DNA of 64,000 nt from positions 21,296,001 through 21,360,000 of the forward strand of contig NC_044018.1 of assembly GCF_900496995.4 (NCBI RefSeq), given 5' to 3'. A program made the position numbers and the translations under genes. This DNA comes from Aquila chrysaetos chrysaetos. Its lineage: Eukaryota; Chordata; Aves; Accipitriformes; Accipitridae. The notes below the pieces were generated by a model that did not search any database, was not told where the DNA came from, and saw only the letters and a program-made list of their open reading frames with translations. This document shows positions 11,460-23,000 of the stretch, piece by piece (within the stretch, counting starts at the first letter, position 1; the number at the start of each line of letters is the position of its first letter).

Positions 11460-14081
11460 GGGTGGCAGTTTTCCATGGAAGGCAAACTTTTAGCCTTCTG
11501 TTCTATTCACTTACTGAAAATTGATTACCCTGTATTCTTAGCAAAATATACATACTAGCAGCTATGAATGTTTCCACATTGGTATTTACTACATTGGATG
11601 GAGAGCTTTTCATACGGACACAAGATATTTTTGCCATTTTTAGACAGCATGAAAGCCATCCTGGAGATCCACATGCATTTCTCTACAACATAAATCCAAA
11701 CTCTTTTCAATCAACTACTGTGCATTAATAGTTATGGAGATCAGAAAAGCCTCATGGCAGTGATGAACTAAAAGCATGTTTTCATGAGGGCATACTTTTG
11801 ATTTCATAGAAAGCATTAGATCAGGAGATAATTCATTCTGCAGGAAACAAGAGAACGGTACAATTTGTAAGAGAGCAGACAAAGACTACTATCTTTATTC
11901 CATTTGGTTTGTAAGTAATTGATGTGTGGCAGCAGAAATTTGTCAATGTTGAATGGTGTTCTACACATAAGCTTGGCTTAAAAGAACAATGGGTATTTAC
12001 ACTGAGTAATCTAATGTAAAAAATTGTTTACACCTAATCCCAAACAGCCATTATTTTTCAGGATATTCTCCATTCGGTCTTTGTAACTAATATTATTTTT
12101 ATGTGCGCCTTCAGAGATGAAAGCAGCAACTTCCACAAACACCTTCCAACAGCTGGTGCACTAAAACCACCTTTTTACAGTTCTTAATGCCATGGATGAA
12201 AACCAAAAAAATCCATTTTTTTTTTTCCTTAGAATTAGTGCTAGAAAAAACAGTTGGGGGGACAATGCCATTAACCAAGCAGGTACCCTAGCCATGAAGA
12301 CAACTCAGGATTGGGTGAAGCTTAAGTCCATTAGATATTTTTAGATGAATTCAGAAGCCCACTAAAGTCAGAGTCTTATAATTCAACACAAAAGTCTCTC
12401 AAGAGTTAATGATAAACAAGTGTTTCAATATTTTATTGAACTGTGTCATTTTGTCAGTGCTTTATCAGACTGGTGCTCCACTGATTTGATCATACTCCTG
12501 TTAGCTTCAGTGGAAGAGGACAAAACCTTGTGAGAGAAATCCACTTCACCATTAACTGTAGTTACAACTCAGATCCCACTGCAATTTCACGAGTGATAAT
12601 CATACTAGCTGACCAGCACTGACCCTTGAAATTTAGGCCCTTTTCCAGTCTTGTTTCATACTATATTTTGGATAGGATTTCCCACCGGAAGAAACTTTTC
12701 TACCATACCAATAGCAGTATTACCATGCCATAAAATGAGCATTAGCTGAAGAATATTCCCACCATCATTCAGCACCTCATATATCTTTTGGTGGAACATT
12801 TGGCAGTGTGAAAGCGGTTTATGAATCACTCCAGCCCTAGGCATGGCTTTCTGGTCCTTTAAAATCACCTCTGCATCAACCAGCATTAAAGTAGATGTAG
12901 ATAATTAATCTTTAGAAATCCAAGAATTAACCAAGATAAAGCACTGCAGTGTTTAAAGGTATATATATATATATATCTATATCTAAAAGCAACAAGTACA
13001 CTTTAGGTTGTCTATCTGTTTCACTTAGCTAACAAACTGTAACCATACTGATATGATTTACTGGCTGAAATCCATTTGCATGGCAAGATCCACAGGTTGG
13101 ATATTGCTTTTCTTGAGGGGAATCTGGATGGCAGGATGCATCTGTCTCTATATGCTCATTCTCTTTTTGCAGGTTACATTCAGGCTCAGACATTTGTCCT
13201 TGCTGCTCCACAACTCTCTGGTAGTTCATCACTTAATCAGAATGTCAGTTTGTAACATCGTGCCTATAGGATTATTGACTTCCCCTCCCCAACCTGGGAA
13301 GTGTTAATGTCTCTGTCTAGACAATAAATAGAAAGTGCTAACATGGCTCCCAATATTTAAGTTTAAGGAAATCATGACTCCTTCTGAGCTAAATACTTCT
13401 TCCTGACCGGGCTCAGCTTTTGGTAAACAAACTTTTGTGTGTGTAACATAAAATTCATATAACAATACCTTGACAATCACACATTGTAAAGTCATGTGTA
13501 AGGAAATACTGTATGCAGTTCATCAGATCATGTTTGAGAATGAACACGGCAGTGAAAAAACTCTTTTGGAAGTGGTGATAGTCTTGGGGTAAGTGCCTCT
13601 AACTCCATCTCTGAGGTATGCTATGTTCTTTAGGTTTTGTGTGATCCGTAAACATAAAGAATTAGAGTTTAGAACATTATTTCCATGAGTACAGTAAGCC
13701 TGAACAATATGATTTCAGTCTCTTAGTGCTGATACAAGCTCATTTCTTAGAGATCACTACCAGTAGTTTCAGGAGTACTAATATAATCCTTTAGGATCAT
13801 TTTCAGAGTTTTGTACCAGTTTACTTGAAATAAAGTTAATTTACAAGTGGTCCTTCTTTGGTGTGTTCTATGCTTTAATGTCCTTTGCCTGAGCCTTCAG
13901 AATTTTGCCTGGTATTGATAGCATATGTCCATACATTTCATGTGGTTTGTTCAAACTTTTATGGCTTTAAAATTTTGTACCTTCTATGAAAACTGGTTTG
14001 CTGCTAGGTGGCTGTGCAAGTGAGATTTGATAAATGATCATATATTAACATTATGGTTGAAACAATAGACAAAGGGTAACC
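11460..14081. other. AT-rich DNA, nothing recognised
   Basis: No repeat family or exon is identified. Two modest minus-strand frames (12656-12886, 76 codons; 13029-13232, 67 codons) have fairly protein-like composition but no recognisable domain or splice context. A short TA-repeat lies at 12959-12985. Confidence 0.45.
12959..12985. repeat. (TA)n microsatellite
   Basis: Eight TA dinucleotides followed by a degenerate CTATATCTA. Confidence 0.85.
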
Positions 14082-14579
14082 AGTGAGATAATTACAAAGT
14101 CTAGTCAAGTGATTAACTAGTAATTATTCATAAGTTTTGCAGTTCTTTGCTCTTATGACTAGATGTTCCTGTACGCTAGATGAGAACAATGTTGAAACTG
14201 ACCACATGTGATTGAAACTGCATTAAGCTTCAAGATCAAAGAAGGACAAGAATAAAGACTTCAAGGACAGCCAGCAAGAACTTCAAATGGGTCTGTGGTC
14301 ACAAAAGCAGCCCTTCGACTCAAATGGATCCTTCATTGTGCATGATCAGATGTAGGCAGTACTAAGATAATCAGTTGCAATCATTTTTTTGTATATATAT
14401 ACTAATCTGATTAATATGCAATTAGTTATTCTATATAACCTGTTTGTGCTGGGGCTGTGGTATGCATGCTAGGTGGAACTATCCCCTGTGCATCCAGTGC
14501 TGCAATAAAGAATGCCTGCTTTCTAAAACCCCAAAACGAGTCTTAGAGAGTTTCTTCGACTGTTTTTTTGGTATCAATA
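14082..14579 (+). mobile_element. avian endogenous-retrovirus LTR, + strand
   Basis: I recognise the distal half as the R-U5 part of a common bird LTR. CAGTGCTGCAATAAAGAATG carries the poly(A) signal AATAAA at 14504-14509. It is followed by GAGTCTTAGAGAGTTTCTTC and an end near GGTATCAATA (about 14579). The upstream part, with AAACTGACCACATGTGATTG and ACTTCAAGGACAGCCAGCAA, matches the U3 of the same family as I know it. A TATA-like stretch (TATATAACCTG) lies shortly before the poly(A) signal, as expected for U3/R. The start is an estimate because the first 50-80 bp are diverged and no target-site duplication was found. The terminal CA appears changed to TA. No primer-binding site or gag-like frame follows, so it is probably a solo LTR. 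Confidence 0.75.
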
Positions 14580-14889
14580 TCTGCTCCCCCTGCTTTGAAA
14601 TCTAGATTTCAGAAGTATTAAAAGTGCTATTTTAACATGAGCTTTTTAATGAAAAACTTCAGATTTCTCCAGGTCAGTGCACCCTTAAGAAAACAGAAAC
14701 AGGAAACAAAAATGGAGTAACTAATCATTTTCTTACAGGAATAATTCTTAAAAAATATGTTGATGCGTACCAAATTTGCTATTTCAGCCAGTGTGTTAAA
14801 AAAGGAAAAAAAAAAAAAATCAGAGCCTTAAGGTGAGAGTTTATTCATAATCATGAACTTCTAAACCAGGGGAAACTCCTGACTGACTC

Positions 14890-15260
14890 CTGGTGACTCC
14901 TTTGATGCTTTCAGAAAGCCACCAGGGAGCTGGCAGCTGCAGAAGGCAATGCCACCCCTGACGTGAGGTGTCCTGGCGTGGTGTGCAGAGGCCAGGCACC
15001 TGCAGCGGGCTCAGCCTCTTCGCCTCGCGCCTGGGGTCCTCCGGGCACGAGGAGATGAAGTTTCACAGCATAAGAGGCAGGAGTTCCAGCGCACTGAACA
15101 GAGAACTAAGAACAAGAAAATGATCCCAGTCCTGCCGCAGGTTTCATTTGTCAGGACCGACAGCTCACAGTGGGAAACATGAACACCTGATGTCGGTATC
15201 AAACCGCAGAGGCTGCACGAGCCGAGCAGCTCCGAGCGGCAGATCATTATTCACAAGTGT
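14890..15260. promoter_or_regulatory. small CpG-rich patch, candidate CpG island
   Basis: I count about 17 CpG dinucleotides in roughly 330 bp, within sequence otherwise poor in CpG. The densest part is 15000-15060 and 15130-15245. No transposon family is recognised here, and no long frame is convincing; the 78-codon minus frame at 15011-15247 and the 60-codon plus frame at 15148-15330 reflect higher GC. It could be an orphan promoter, an enhancer or the 5' exon of an unrecognised transcript, or just a GC-rich fragment of an unknown repeat. Confidence 0.35.
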
Positions 15261-16039
15261 AGGTGGGCACAGGCAGTCGCAGAAATATTGGCTTCACTTC
15301 TGTGTTTTATTCTGTGTGCCCATCCTGTGAGGATAGCAGTCACAGAAAGTTTCTGACAATTAAAAAATGAATGTTTCTAAAGTGCTATGTAGGCGCAAAA
15401 ATTCACTGTGATTTCTATAAAGCTGTCAGTGTCTGGGGACCCAGAAACTTCAAGGGCTCCAGCTGTCTTCAGCACCATCTCTTGCAAAGCTTTTGCAAAT
15501 GCTGGCAGCAACTGATTGCCTTCCCAGAAGCTGCTGGATATAGCTGCAGCGGTACGAGAGCCTTAGAGTGGAGAGCAGGAGGAAGAGCGGTCCATCCTGA
15601 CAAACACTGCAGAGCCATTATTCTTGCTTTAGCTGCATCCCCGAGCCAGTGAATTGCAGCTCTGGACCCCACTTGTGGCCTAAGCATGGAAGCAGATAAA
15701 AGAAATTGATAAAAATAATCTCTCGGTTCTTTGTTTGACATAACATGAAAACAGGAAACCGTTGTCCTTCTTTAATATGTTTCCCTTAATTGCTATATTG
15801 TGTAACATGAAAATATGGTTCTCTGAAGTCTATTTCAAACCCATGCAATTATAATTTTAAAAGTGTAATGCATTCATTTACAACACATTCTGTTAATGTT
15901 CTCTTTTTCAGTGTGGTACTTACAACAGAATGACTATCCGAATGAGAATAGCTGTTGCCAAACACCATACACAGTAAGCTCAAGTTGGTCTCAGTAAAAA
16001 TATTTCTGAAGAGGAAAATATTAGAAATCTATAAATATG

Positions 16040-16062
16040 ATATATATATATATACACACACA
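16040..16062. repeat. (TA)n(CA)n microsatellite
   Basis: Alternating TA dinucleotides pass directly into CA dinucleotides. Confidence 0.85.
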
Positions 16063-18228
16063 TAGAAACTTGCACACAGACTACAGATTTGCTAAATATA
16101 GAGTATTTATAATTTGGAAAAAAAAAGCTTTGCAAAAAAAAAGTTTATTAAGGAGTGGACAGAAGTTAAATAGACTTTGGCATTTGGTTTAAAAATACAT
16201 ACCTATTTCAAGAAAACCATCATTTTGGAATACATTCAACATTACATTTTATATGTGACATTCTTTTAAAAAACTTGGAATCTGATCATAAAACATTTCT
16301 TAAATAGTTTCTGAATTTTCTCTTTGGAGACTAAGCTTAGCCATAATTTCTAAAATATTTGCTGAAGAACACATGCATCAATTTGATTATAACATTATTA
16401 TACATTATTACTGATCTTGCTTGAAAATAAAAGTATATTTCTGGTTATAGTGGCAAGAAATACACACCACACACCCCTGCAATGAAGAGAGGAATGGTCA
16501 CTGCTTTGAAAATCTTATTGTCTAAAATCCTTTGTCTGGAATATATTCTGACCTAGATTGCTATACCATTAATTGCACAATATTATTACTATCATAATGA
16601 GGTAATACTTTTGAAAAAAGCAGTTAGCTGAGGAGGAACTGCATGTAAAGAAATTAATTTAATCAAAAAGTCATTGTGGTCATTGCAAGGTTTTAGTGGG
16701 TCTTTTATGAAGTAACAAGGGTGTCAACAAATAAATATAGTTTTGGTATTGCAAGAAGCAGGTCACTGGCTTTGTAATAACTTAATATTCAGGTCTTAGG
16801 ACTTACCCGAAATTTTCTGGAGTGGTCAACAGGTTTTTTTAGCAGTAAGTGCAAAAACTGTAAGGGACAGGGAGGGATCAGGAGGACTGTTTTCTATAAT
16901 AATGCTTCTTAATGTTTTATTTTGCTACAGCTTAATGCTGAGGCTTCTGTGGCATGGTTTAACTTTATGTGCTATAGGTACCAAAACTCAGTAAGTAATA
17001 TGTAACTGAACTGTGGGCCGGTAAGAAACAAACAGTGACTGAAAGACCATGCAAGAACACAGAAATATAACCTTAGGAAGACTCTAGATCCCCCAATATC
17101 AAGATCACGCTCTTCCTGATGAAGAACCTAGGTAGATGATGACTGTTGCAAACTCTCATGTGCTTGATTCCCCTTGAGGAAGATGAACACCACTGACCTT
17201 AGGGTACAAAGGCATATCAGAACAGTGATCAAAAAAACACAGAAATAAGTCTTAAAAACTTAACTACATTGTTAATGAGAATTTTTTGCTAATAATTGGA
17301 CAATTTGTGCTATGACTGTTAGTATCCTTGTAACTGAAATAATAACTAATTTGTTTAATTTTGATTAAACTACTAATAAATTTGTGGCCTACTGGTAAGA
17401 TGAGTTTCTTTGTCCTCATAATCTATATGAGGTGCAGTGATCAAAGTCTTTACAGGCTTACAGCTTAGCAATTTTGGTAAAGAAACATCACCACCAAGGC
17501 CTGGTTCAATGCCCACTGAAATTTCTGTAATTTAATTCAATGGGAGAGAAATTAGACATTTTTTCATTGGAGTTGGTAGTGTCCTGAGAGCTGGTAATCA
17601 GTGTATTTGTCTGTTAAAAACCTCAATTACCAAGACATGCAAGGAAGTATTGCAAATAAAGGTGACTATTGTGATGTGCTGAATGTCCTGGCAAAGCTGG
17701 CAGTGTGGTACCTTCCCAGCATTCAAAGCCTGTGTAACCATATTCTTGAAAATGACCAAGAATGCCCACAATGAAATTGCTTTTCATTATGATATGAAAT
17801 TATTGTAATAATTGTTGGAACATTACAAAATCATTAAATGAAATTATTTTTCAATTTCATCAAACATAAAGAGATGCTTGTAGTAAAATATGTTTAATGG
17901 CCAATACGCACTATCTCCCACACCGAGTGGTTCAACTCTTCGAATGATGAGGTCAAGTGCAAAGGCCAAAGCTACACAAGAGAGGAATACTTAATAAAGA
18001 TGAGCACAAAGAGCCCTTGTTGACTTTACCCTGCGGAGGCCACTCAAGTAAGTCAGAATATAAGGCTCAAAAGAAAACAGAAACAAAATTAAAATCAAAT
18101 TCAGAGAAAGATGATCTAAGGCTTTTACTGACATTAGAACCCCTTTCTCTCTTCTATTATAAATGTACTGGTTTCTTCAGGTAATTCCTAACACATCATC
18201 TAAGGCTCAAGCCTAGAGTGCTCAGTGC

Positions 18229-18260
<32 letters not shown>
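18229..18260. repeat. poly(A) tract
   Basis: Nineteen A, one G, then twelve A. It could be a retroposon tail, but the sequence before it is not recognised and no flanking target duplication is evident. Confidence 0.8.
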
Positions 18261-19654
18261 CCAACATGAAAAAACCCCCAACATGAAAAAAACCAGCAGA
18301 AAAATGTAACTTTAAATGAAATTAACAAGTGACCTGCTCTTTATGCCAGTCAAGAAGTGGACAGTTCTTAGCATAATAATAAAAGCTCTTCTAACTTGGA
18401 TTCAGTTGTCTACTCTCCAAAGTTCCAGCAAAGGCATTTTAATCACATCTCATTGCCCTCAAGAACCCCTTCTTTGCTTCACACTTGAATTGTAACGAGT
18501 CTTATGTTGAAAAAAAAATGGGAAGAGAAAGAAGATGTGATTACAGCAAAAGGAAAATTTAGACAGAGGAGGCAGTAGCAGGTATGATAATTCAAGTAAC
18601 AGTGAGTGTATATAATAAATTTTTCAACAATATTTTTCTTAAAAATTAATTAGACCACCTCTCAGGAGACATGAAATTTTCTGAAAGAAATTTAATGCAG
18701 GATAATGCTAAAACAATAGTTTAGAAAATTTCTCAAACTTACACTGTCATTGATACTTTTTTCCAACTGTATGGAGAGGACTGTATTTAAGTGGCAACAT
18801 AAATATTAGGTTAGTCTTAATAGCAGTTAATGTTTTAAAAACAAATTATTCTTTCAAGATATATTACATCCCAGTAGAGTGCTGAAAAGTGAAATCTCAT
18901 GAAACTGAAAAAGACAGCATGTCTTGTTCCAACACTGGTGAGAAAAAGAAATGGAATTCAATTAGATGTCTTCTGTAGGAGTCTCCTGTGATAAATCAGA
19001 CACTGCTTATTAATCCACAGTAAGCAATATCATCTGGTTAGAAAAAACAGGCTATATATATGAAAGAACAGAAGGCAATTCTAGCTATATACGTGGAAAC
19101 AGCTCCCTGGAAATCCTCTGTGCAGGCATGCTGAGTGGAATCCATCCAAAAAGGGAATTGTTTCCAGGAAAAAAGCACACAGGAGCACCATTGCTGGGAT
19201 CAGTTTCCTGTCTTACTTGCCCATTAATTCATGAGACTGTGAAAATCACTCAATCTGAGGTCTCTAAGGGAACGATTTTCTCATGGTGGCCCAAATCCTC
19301 ACTCTCCACGTTTTGGGTCTTGGTGGGATGTCCACTCTGCCTATGCAGCTGGTGCTCTGAGCTTTTGAAAGTATTTTGTGCTTATGACAGAACTAAAGTG
19401 ATATCTTTCAAGCTGTGTTCTCCAAGAGCTGACGACTAGGTCGAGGTTGTGAGCCCTGTACTTTCTGCAGTGTGTCCTTCAGTCTCAGTCCCAGTAAAAC
19501 TGGGAGATCTGTCACCATGTGCTGTGGCTACCTCCTGGCCCATATGCTTGATGTTATAATATTTTTTTTTTCCATACAATATTTGGAATACATTCTTTGT
19601 CCTTAGAACCATTCCTGAATGAAATAGCCTGTGGAATTCTCTTACCCTTCAGAT

Positions 19655-20065
19655 CAGGGTGACCAAGTCCCAACTGTTGATTGGTAAGGACCAACAAGGA
19701 CATAAGAAATGCAAAATGGCAACTAAAATAGTAGAGGGGATGGAGTTACTGTCTTGTGAGGAGAGACCAGAGAAGTCTGCAGGGTGTGTAATTGAGATTT
19801 TAAAAATTCTGAGGAGTGAGGATGAATATATAACTTGTTCACAACCCTAAAATAATATAACCAGGGGGCACTCATTGAAGCCTGTAGCATACTAGGTTAA
19901 ATCAGATTTAAAAGCTACTTTTTCATTCATTGGGTATTGAACTTCTGGAATTCGTTAGCACAGGAGGTTGTAAGGGCAGATAGTATCTGCAGATTCAAAA
20001 AAGGGTCAGAAATTTAGTGACTAATAGGTTTCTAAACAGATACTAAAAGATATACCTTCCAATAC
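19655..20065 (+). mobile_element. ancient CR1-type LINE fragment, 3' part
   Basis: Decayed sequence resembling the C-terminal coding region of old amniote CR1 elements, read on +. The clues are AACCAGGGGGCACTCATTGA around 19860, an A/T-rich stretch ending in CTACTTTTTCATTCA, then CTTCTGGAATTCGTTAGCAC and GCAGATTCAAAAAAGGGTCA near 19990. These occur in the order and spacing I know from CR1 copies found in reptiles and birds. The upstream part (GATGGAGTTACTGTCTTGTG, near 19738) fits the adjoining region. The 63-codon frame at 19659-19850 is a chance survivor. There is no intact domain and no recognisable 3' repeat end. Confidence 0.65.
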
Positions 20066-23000
20066 TCCAAATGTAATGATGTGGATGCTAGAGAAATTAT
20101 GAAATAAATTGGCTAAAGGCAGTGTCCAGGCTTGTTTGCTTGTTCCATCTCATTTTGACTTGTTTTGAAACAGAGTATTGGGTGTCATGGATCACCCTGA
20201 GCCAGCAGGGCAGCTCTGATGTCCCCATATCATTGCCCAGCCTCTGCTAGTTCCCATACCATTCTCAGGGAAAGCCCAAGAGATTGCTACCTGTCCTGGG
20301 CCAGACTGTACCAGGCACCATTTAACAGTTTGTCAGTTTAGATGTAGAAATTCCAGAAAAAAAGTTCCCTGGCTATGTATAGTTTGATAGTCCAGACATA
20401 GTTAAACAAACCAGCATTTATGAGCTTGAAGGAAAAACTTACACTCCATATTTACTTCACATCACAGCCATTAAGCAAAAATTTTACTTTTCTTGATTAT
20501 TAATATAGTTCATGTTGAAGATAATGTATTACTTTAGAAAGAATTTGCCATATAAATACAGATTCTCTTCAATTACCTAATCCATTTGCTGCTTTAGATC
20601 CATATGCTTTGCTAATGTACTGTAAATTTTCTCTTCCAAAATTAGATATATTGTTTAGTTATAAAAAATGAAATACAATTATTTCAAGATTCACTTCCAG
20701 TGTAATAGATTAGCAGAGGATATCAGCAGATTAACAGAAGTGACATTGATTATCCATATTGATGCTTGATAAAATCTTATTTTGCCTTTTTTTTAATACA
20801 TTGAAATACTTAAATTGAATTTGATTTTGATAAAGATATTCTTAGTTTATTAAACTAAGGAGCTAGTAATAATATAATTAATAACTTCATAGTGTTCTTG
20901 CCTGATGAATATTTCCACCTCACTACAATAATTCCCCAAGCTCTTTGATGTTGTCATGTAACTATCTTGTCTCTAGCAATCATCCACCCCTTTTATACCA
21001 GAAATAAAAGAATCCTGCAAGTTTATATAAACCTCATAACAAATTCCCATCCCATTTCATTGCTCTAGGAAAATACACTCCAGCGTCATGGGTAGATTCA
21101 GACTTTACCATAAATCTCTTAATGCACATTGTCACTGTTCTTTTGGTGCATGCACAGTCTTCCTGTACAAGTGCCCCCTGACACTCATGGAGATTCTGCA
21201 TAAATGAACCCCAAATCTCATTTGCTGGCATTTTTCAGTATTAACTGTAAAGATGATAGATTAGCTAAGAAAAATGAAAATAAGCACTTAGGTCTCCTTA
21301 AAAGTCTGAAGATATCACAAGGTGTTTTGGACAACATTAAAAATCTTTTAAGCTATCTTAATTAGGACCCATCACCCCCCAAATCCCATACACATACAGG
21401 GAAGTGTGGCATTTTCATTCAATCTCTCATTGTACTGGAACACTAGATTCACTTGTACTTTGTTGTTTGTATATAATAGCATGCATATGGCTGGTATGTC
21501 CTCTGTAAAGAAGAATCCCACCAAGAGGGGTTTACCTTTCAGTGTTGTTAGATGTCAAGAAAACAAGAAAGCAGAGTCAAATGGGCTGTGAGACTAAAGG
21601 ACCAGGAGAAATACAATTAGACAGGAGGTAGAGTGGTGAGCATCCATGGAAAGACCATTTGTCCAGGCTGGATTAAAGGACTCATTCAAGGAGGTCATCA
21701 AGTCTATAAGACATGTGTGGTAGAAATAAACAGAAAATTATGAAAGTAAGACTGAGATGATAGCAATGAGAGCACAGAGCATGTGCATAGAGAAGAAAGT
21801 AGAGATGTAGGCAGGGGTAAGCCCCAAGCGCGAGCATAAAATACTTGAGATGGCATGTCATAAGCCAGGAAGCTGGATGGAAGACAGTTGTAGTAGGAGA
21901 GAAAGCAGTTGTTAGCATGGCACATTGACATACAGGAAAGAATGAAGTTGCTTAGACATGAGGAGTGCCAAAGTGAAAAACAGCATGTGCGAGTGGTATT
22001 ACAGGAGAGACAAGTGGCGCAGTGTTACCAGCTGCAGGATGAGAGGTAGGCAGACAGGATCAACCTAAACATCAGCCCTAAAATAAACAATCAAAACATT
22101 TGGGGGTAAAATAGAACCACAAAGTCATCAGTAAATTCAGGGAGAAAGTAATAAAAATGTAATGCCAGTGGTGTCTACTTTGTGTGAGTTACACTATGTG
22201 AAATGAGGAAGAGAGAGGACCAGTTACGGTGTCTGGGACATGTATGATGTTTTCATGGCACAAAACAGAAAAAGTGTGCCACTAATGACAATGTAATTGT
22301 ATCATTTAAGCACTTTACAGTTATTTTTAGGAAGATATAAAGCTTTAATTTGTGAAGGGTCATGCTGTGACAAAGAAATCAAGCTAGCAGCAGGAATGCC
22401 ACTTTTATGCCATAGGTAGCTACCGGTCACATAATAGGTATCTAACAGGTACCCGTCTGTCTACTCTGTCACACTTTGAGCGGTCTACAGCTGAATTGAT
22501 TTTTTTTAGCCTTCCTCATTATTTTGTACTCCCAAGAAGCCAGTAGAAGTGAAAAAAAGTTTAAATAAGGATTCTTGAATCTGCCTAGATTTTCAATTTC
22601 ACAGCAAACAATCTGTATCTGCTAGCCATTTATTTCACCCTTATTGTCTGTAGCTGAAATGGAGATAAGAATCCTAGTTTAAACAAAGTTTAGTGATTGC
22701 AGCATTGGCTGAAGATTTCAAGGCTACTTTACTTTAGCCTCATCATTGACTGCAAGGATAAAGGCATCTTCTCCAGAAGTATATTGAAAAGTTATTTATA
22801 TAAATATATTTTCCACATGTATAGAAACATATGTTTTGATGACTTTGCTTTTCAGATAGCTTTTTCATACCAGACTTTATCTTCACATGATTCCCCCCCC
22901 CCCTCCATCTGATGGGCAACTTTGCAGGTTTTGTAACAAGAAAGTTATTTAATGAGGAAATAGCTCCTGAGGGCCTGATTCTGATTTCACATGTACCTTC

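Larger units (their letters stand above)
15262..19654. other. AT-rich DNA with simple repeats only
   Basis: No gene or transposon is recognised. A (TA)n(CA)n microsatellite lies at 16040-16062 and a long A-run at 18229-18260. The 5' part (15450-15660) is somewhat richer in GC than the rest but shows no identifiable content. Confidence 0.45.

Noticed and set aside
12656-13232. Two neighbouring minus-strand frames with protein-like composition
   Set aside because: They are in separate segments without good splice sites or a known domain. They are mentioned in the interval entry but not called as a gene.
18229-18260. Long A-run considered as the tail of a processed pseudogene
   Set aside because: The 300 bp before it do not resemble any gene I recognise, and no target-site duplication is visible.
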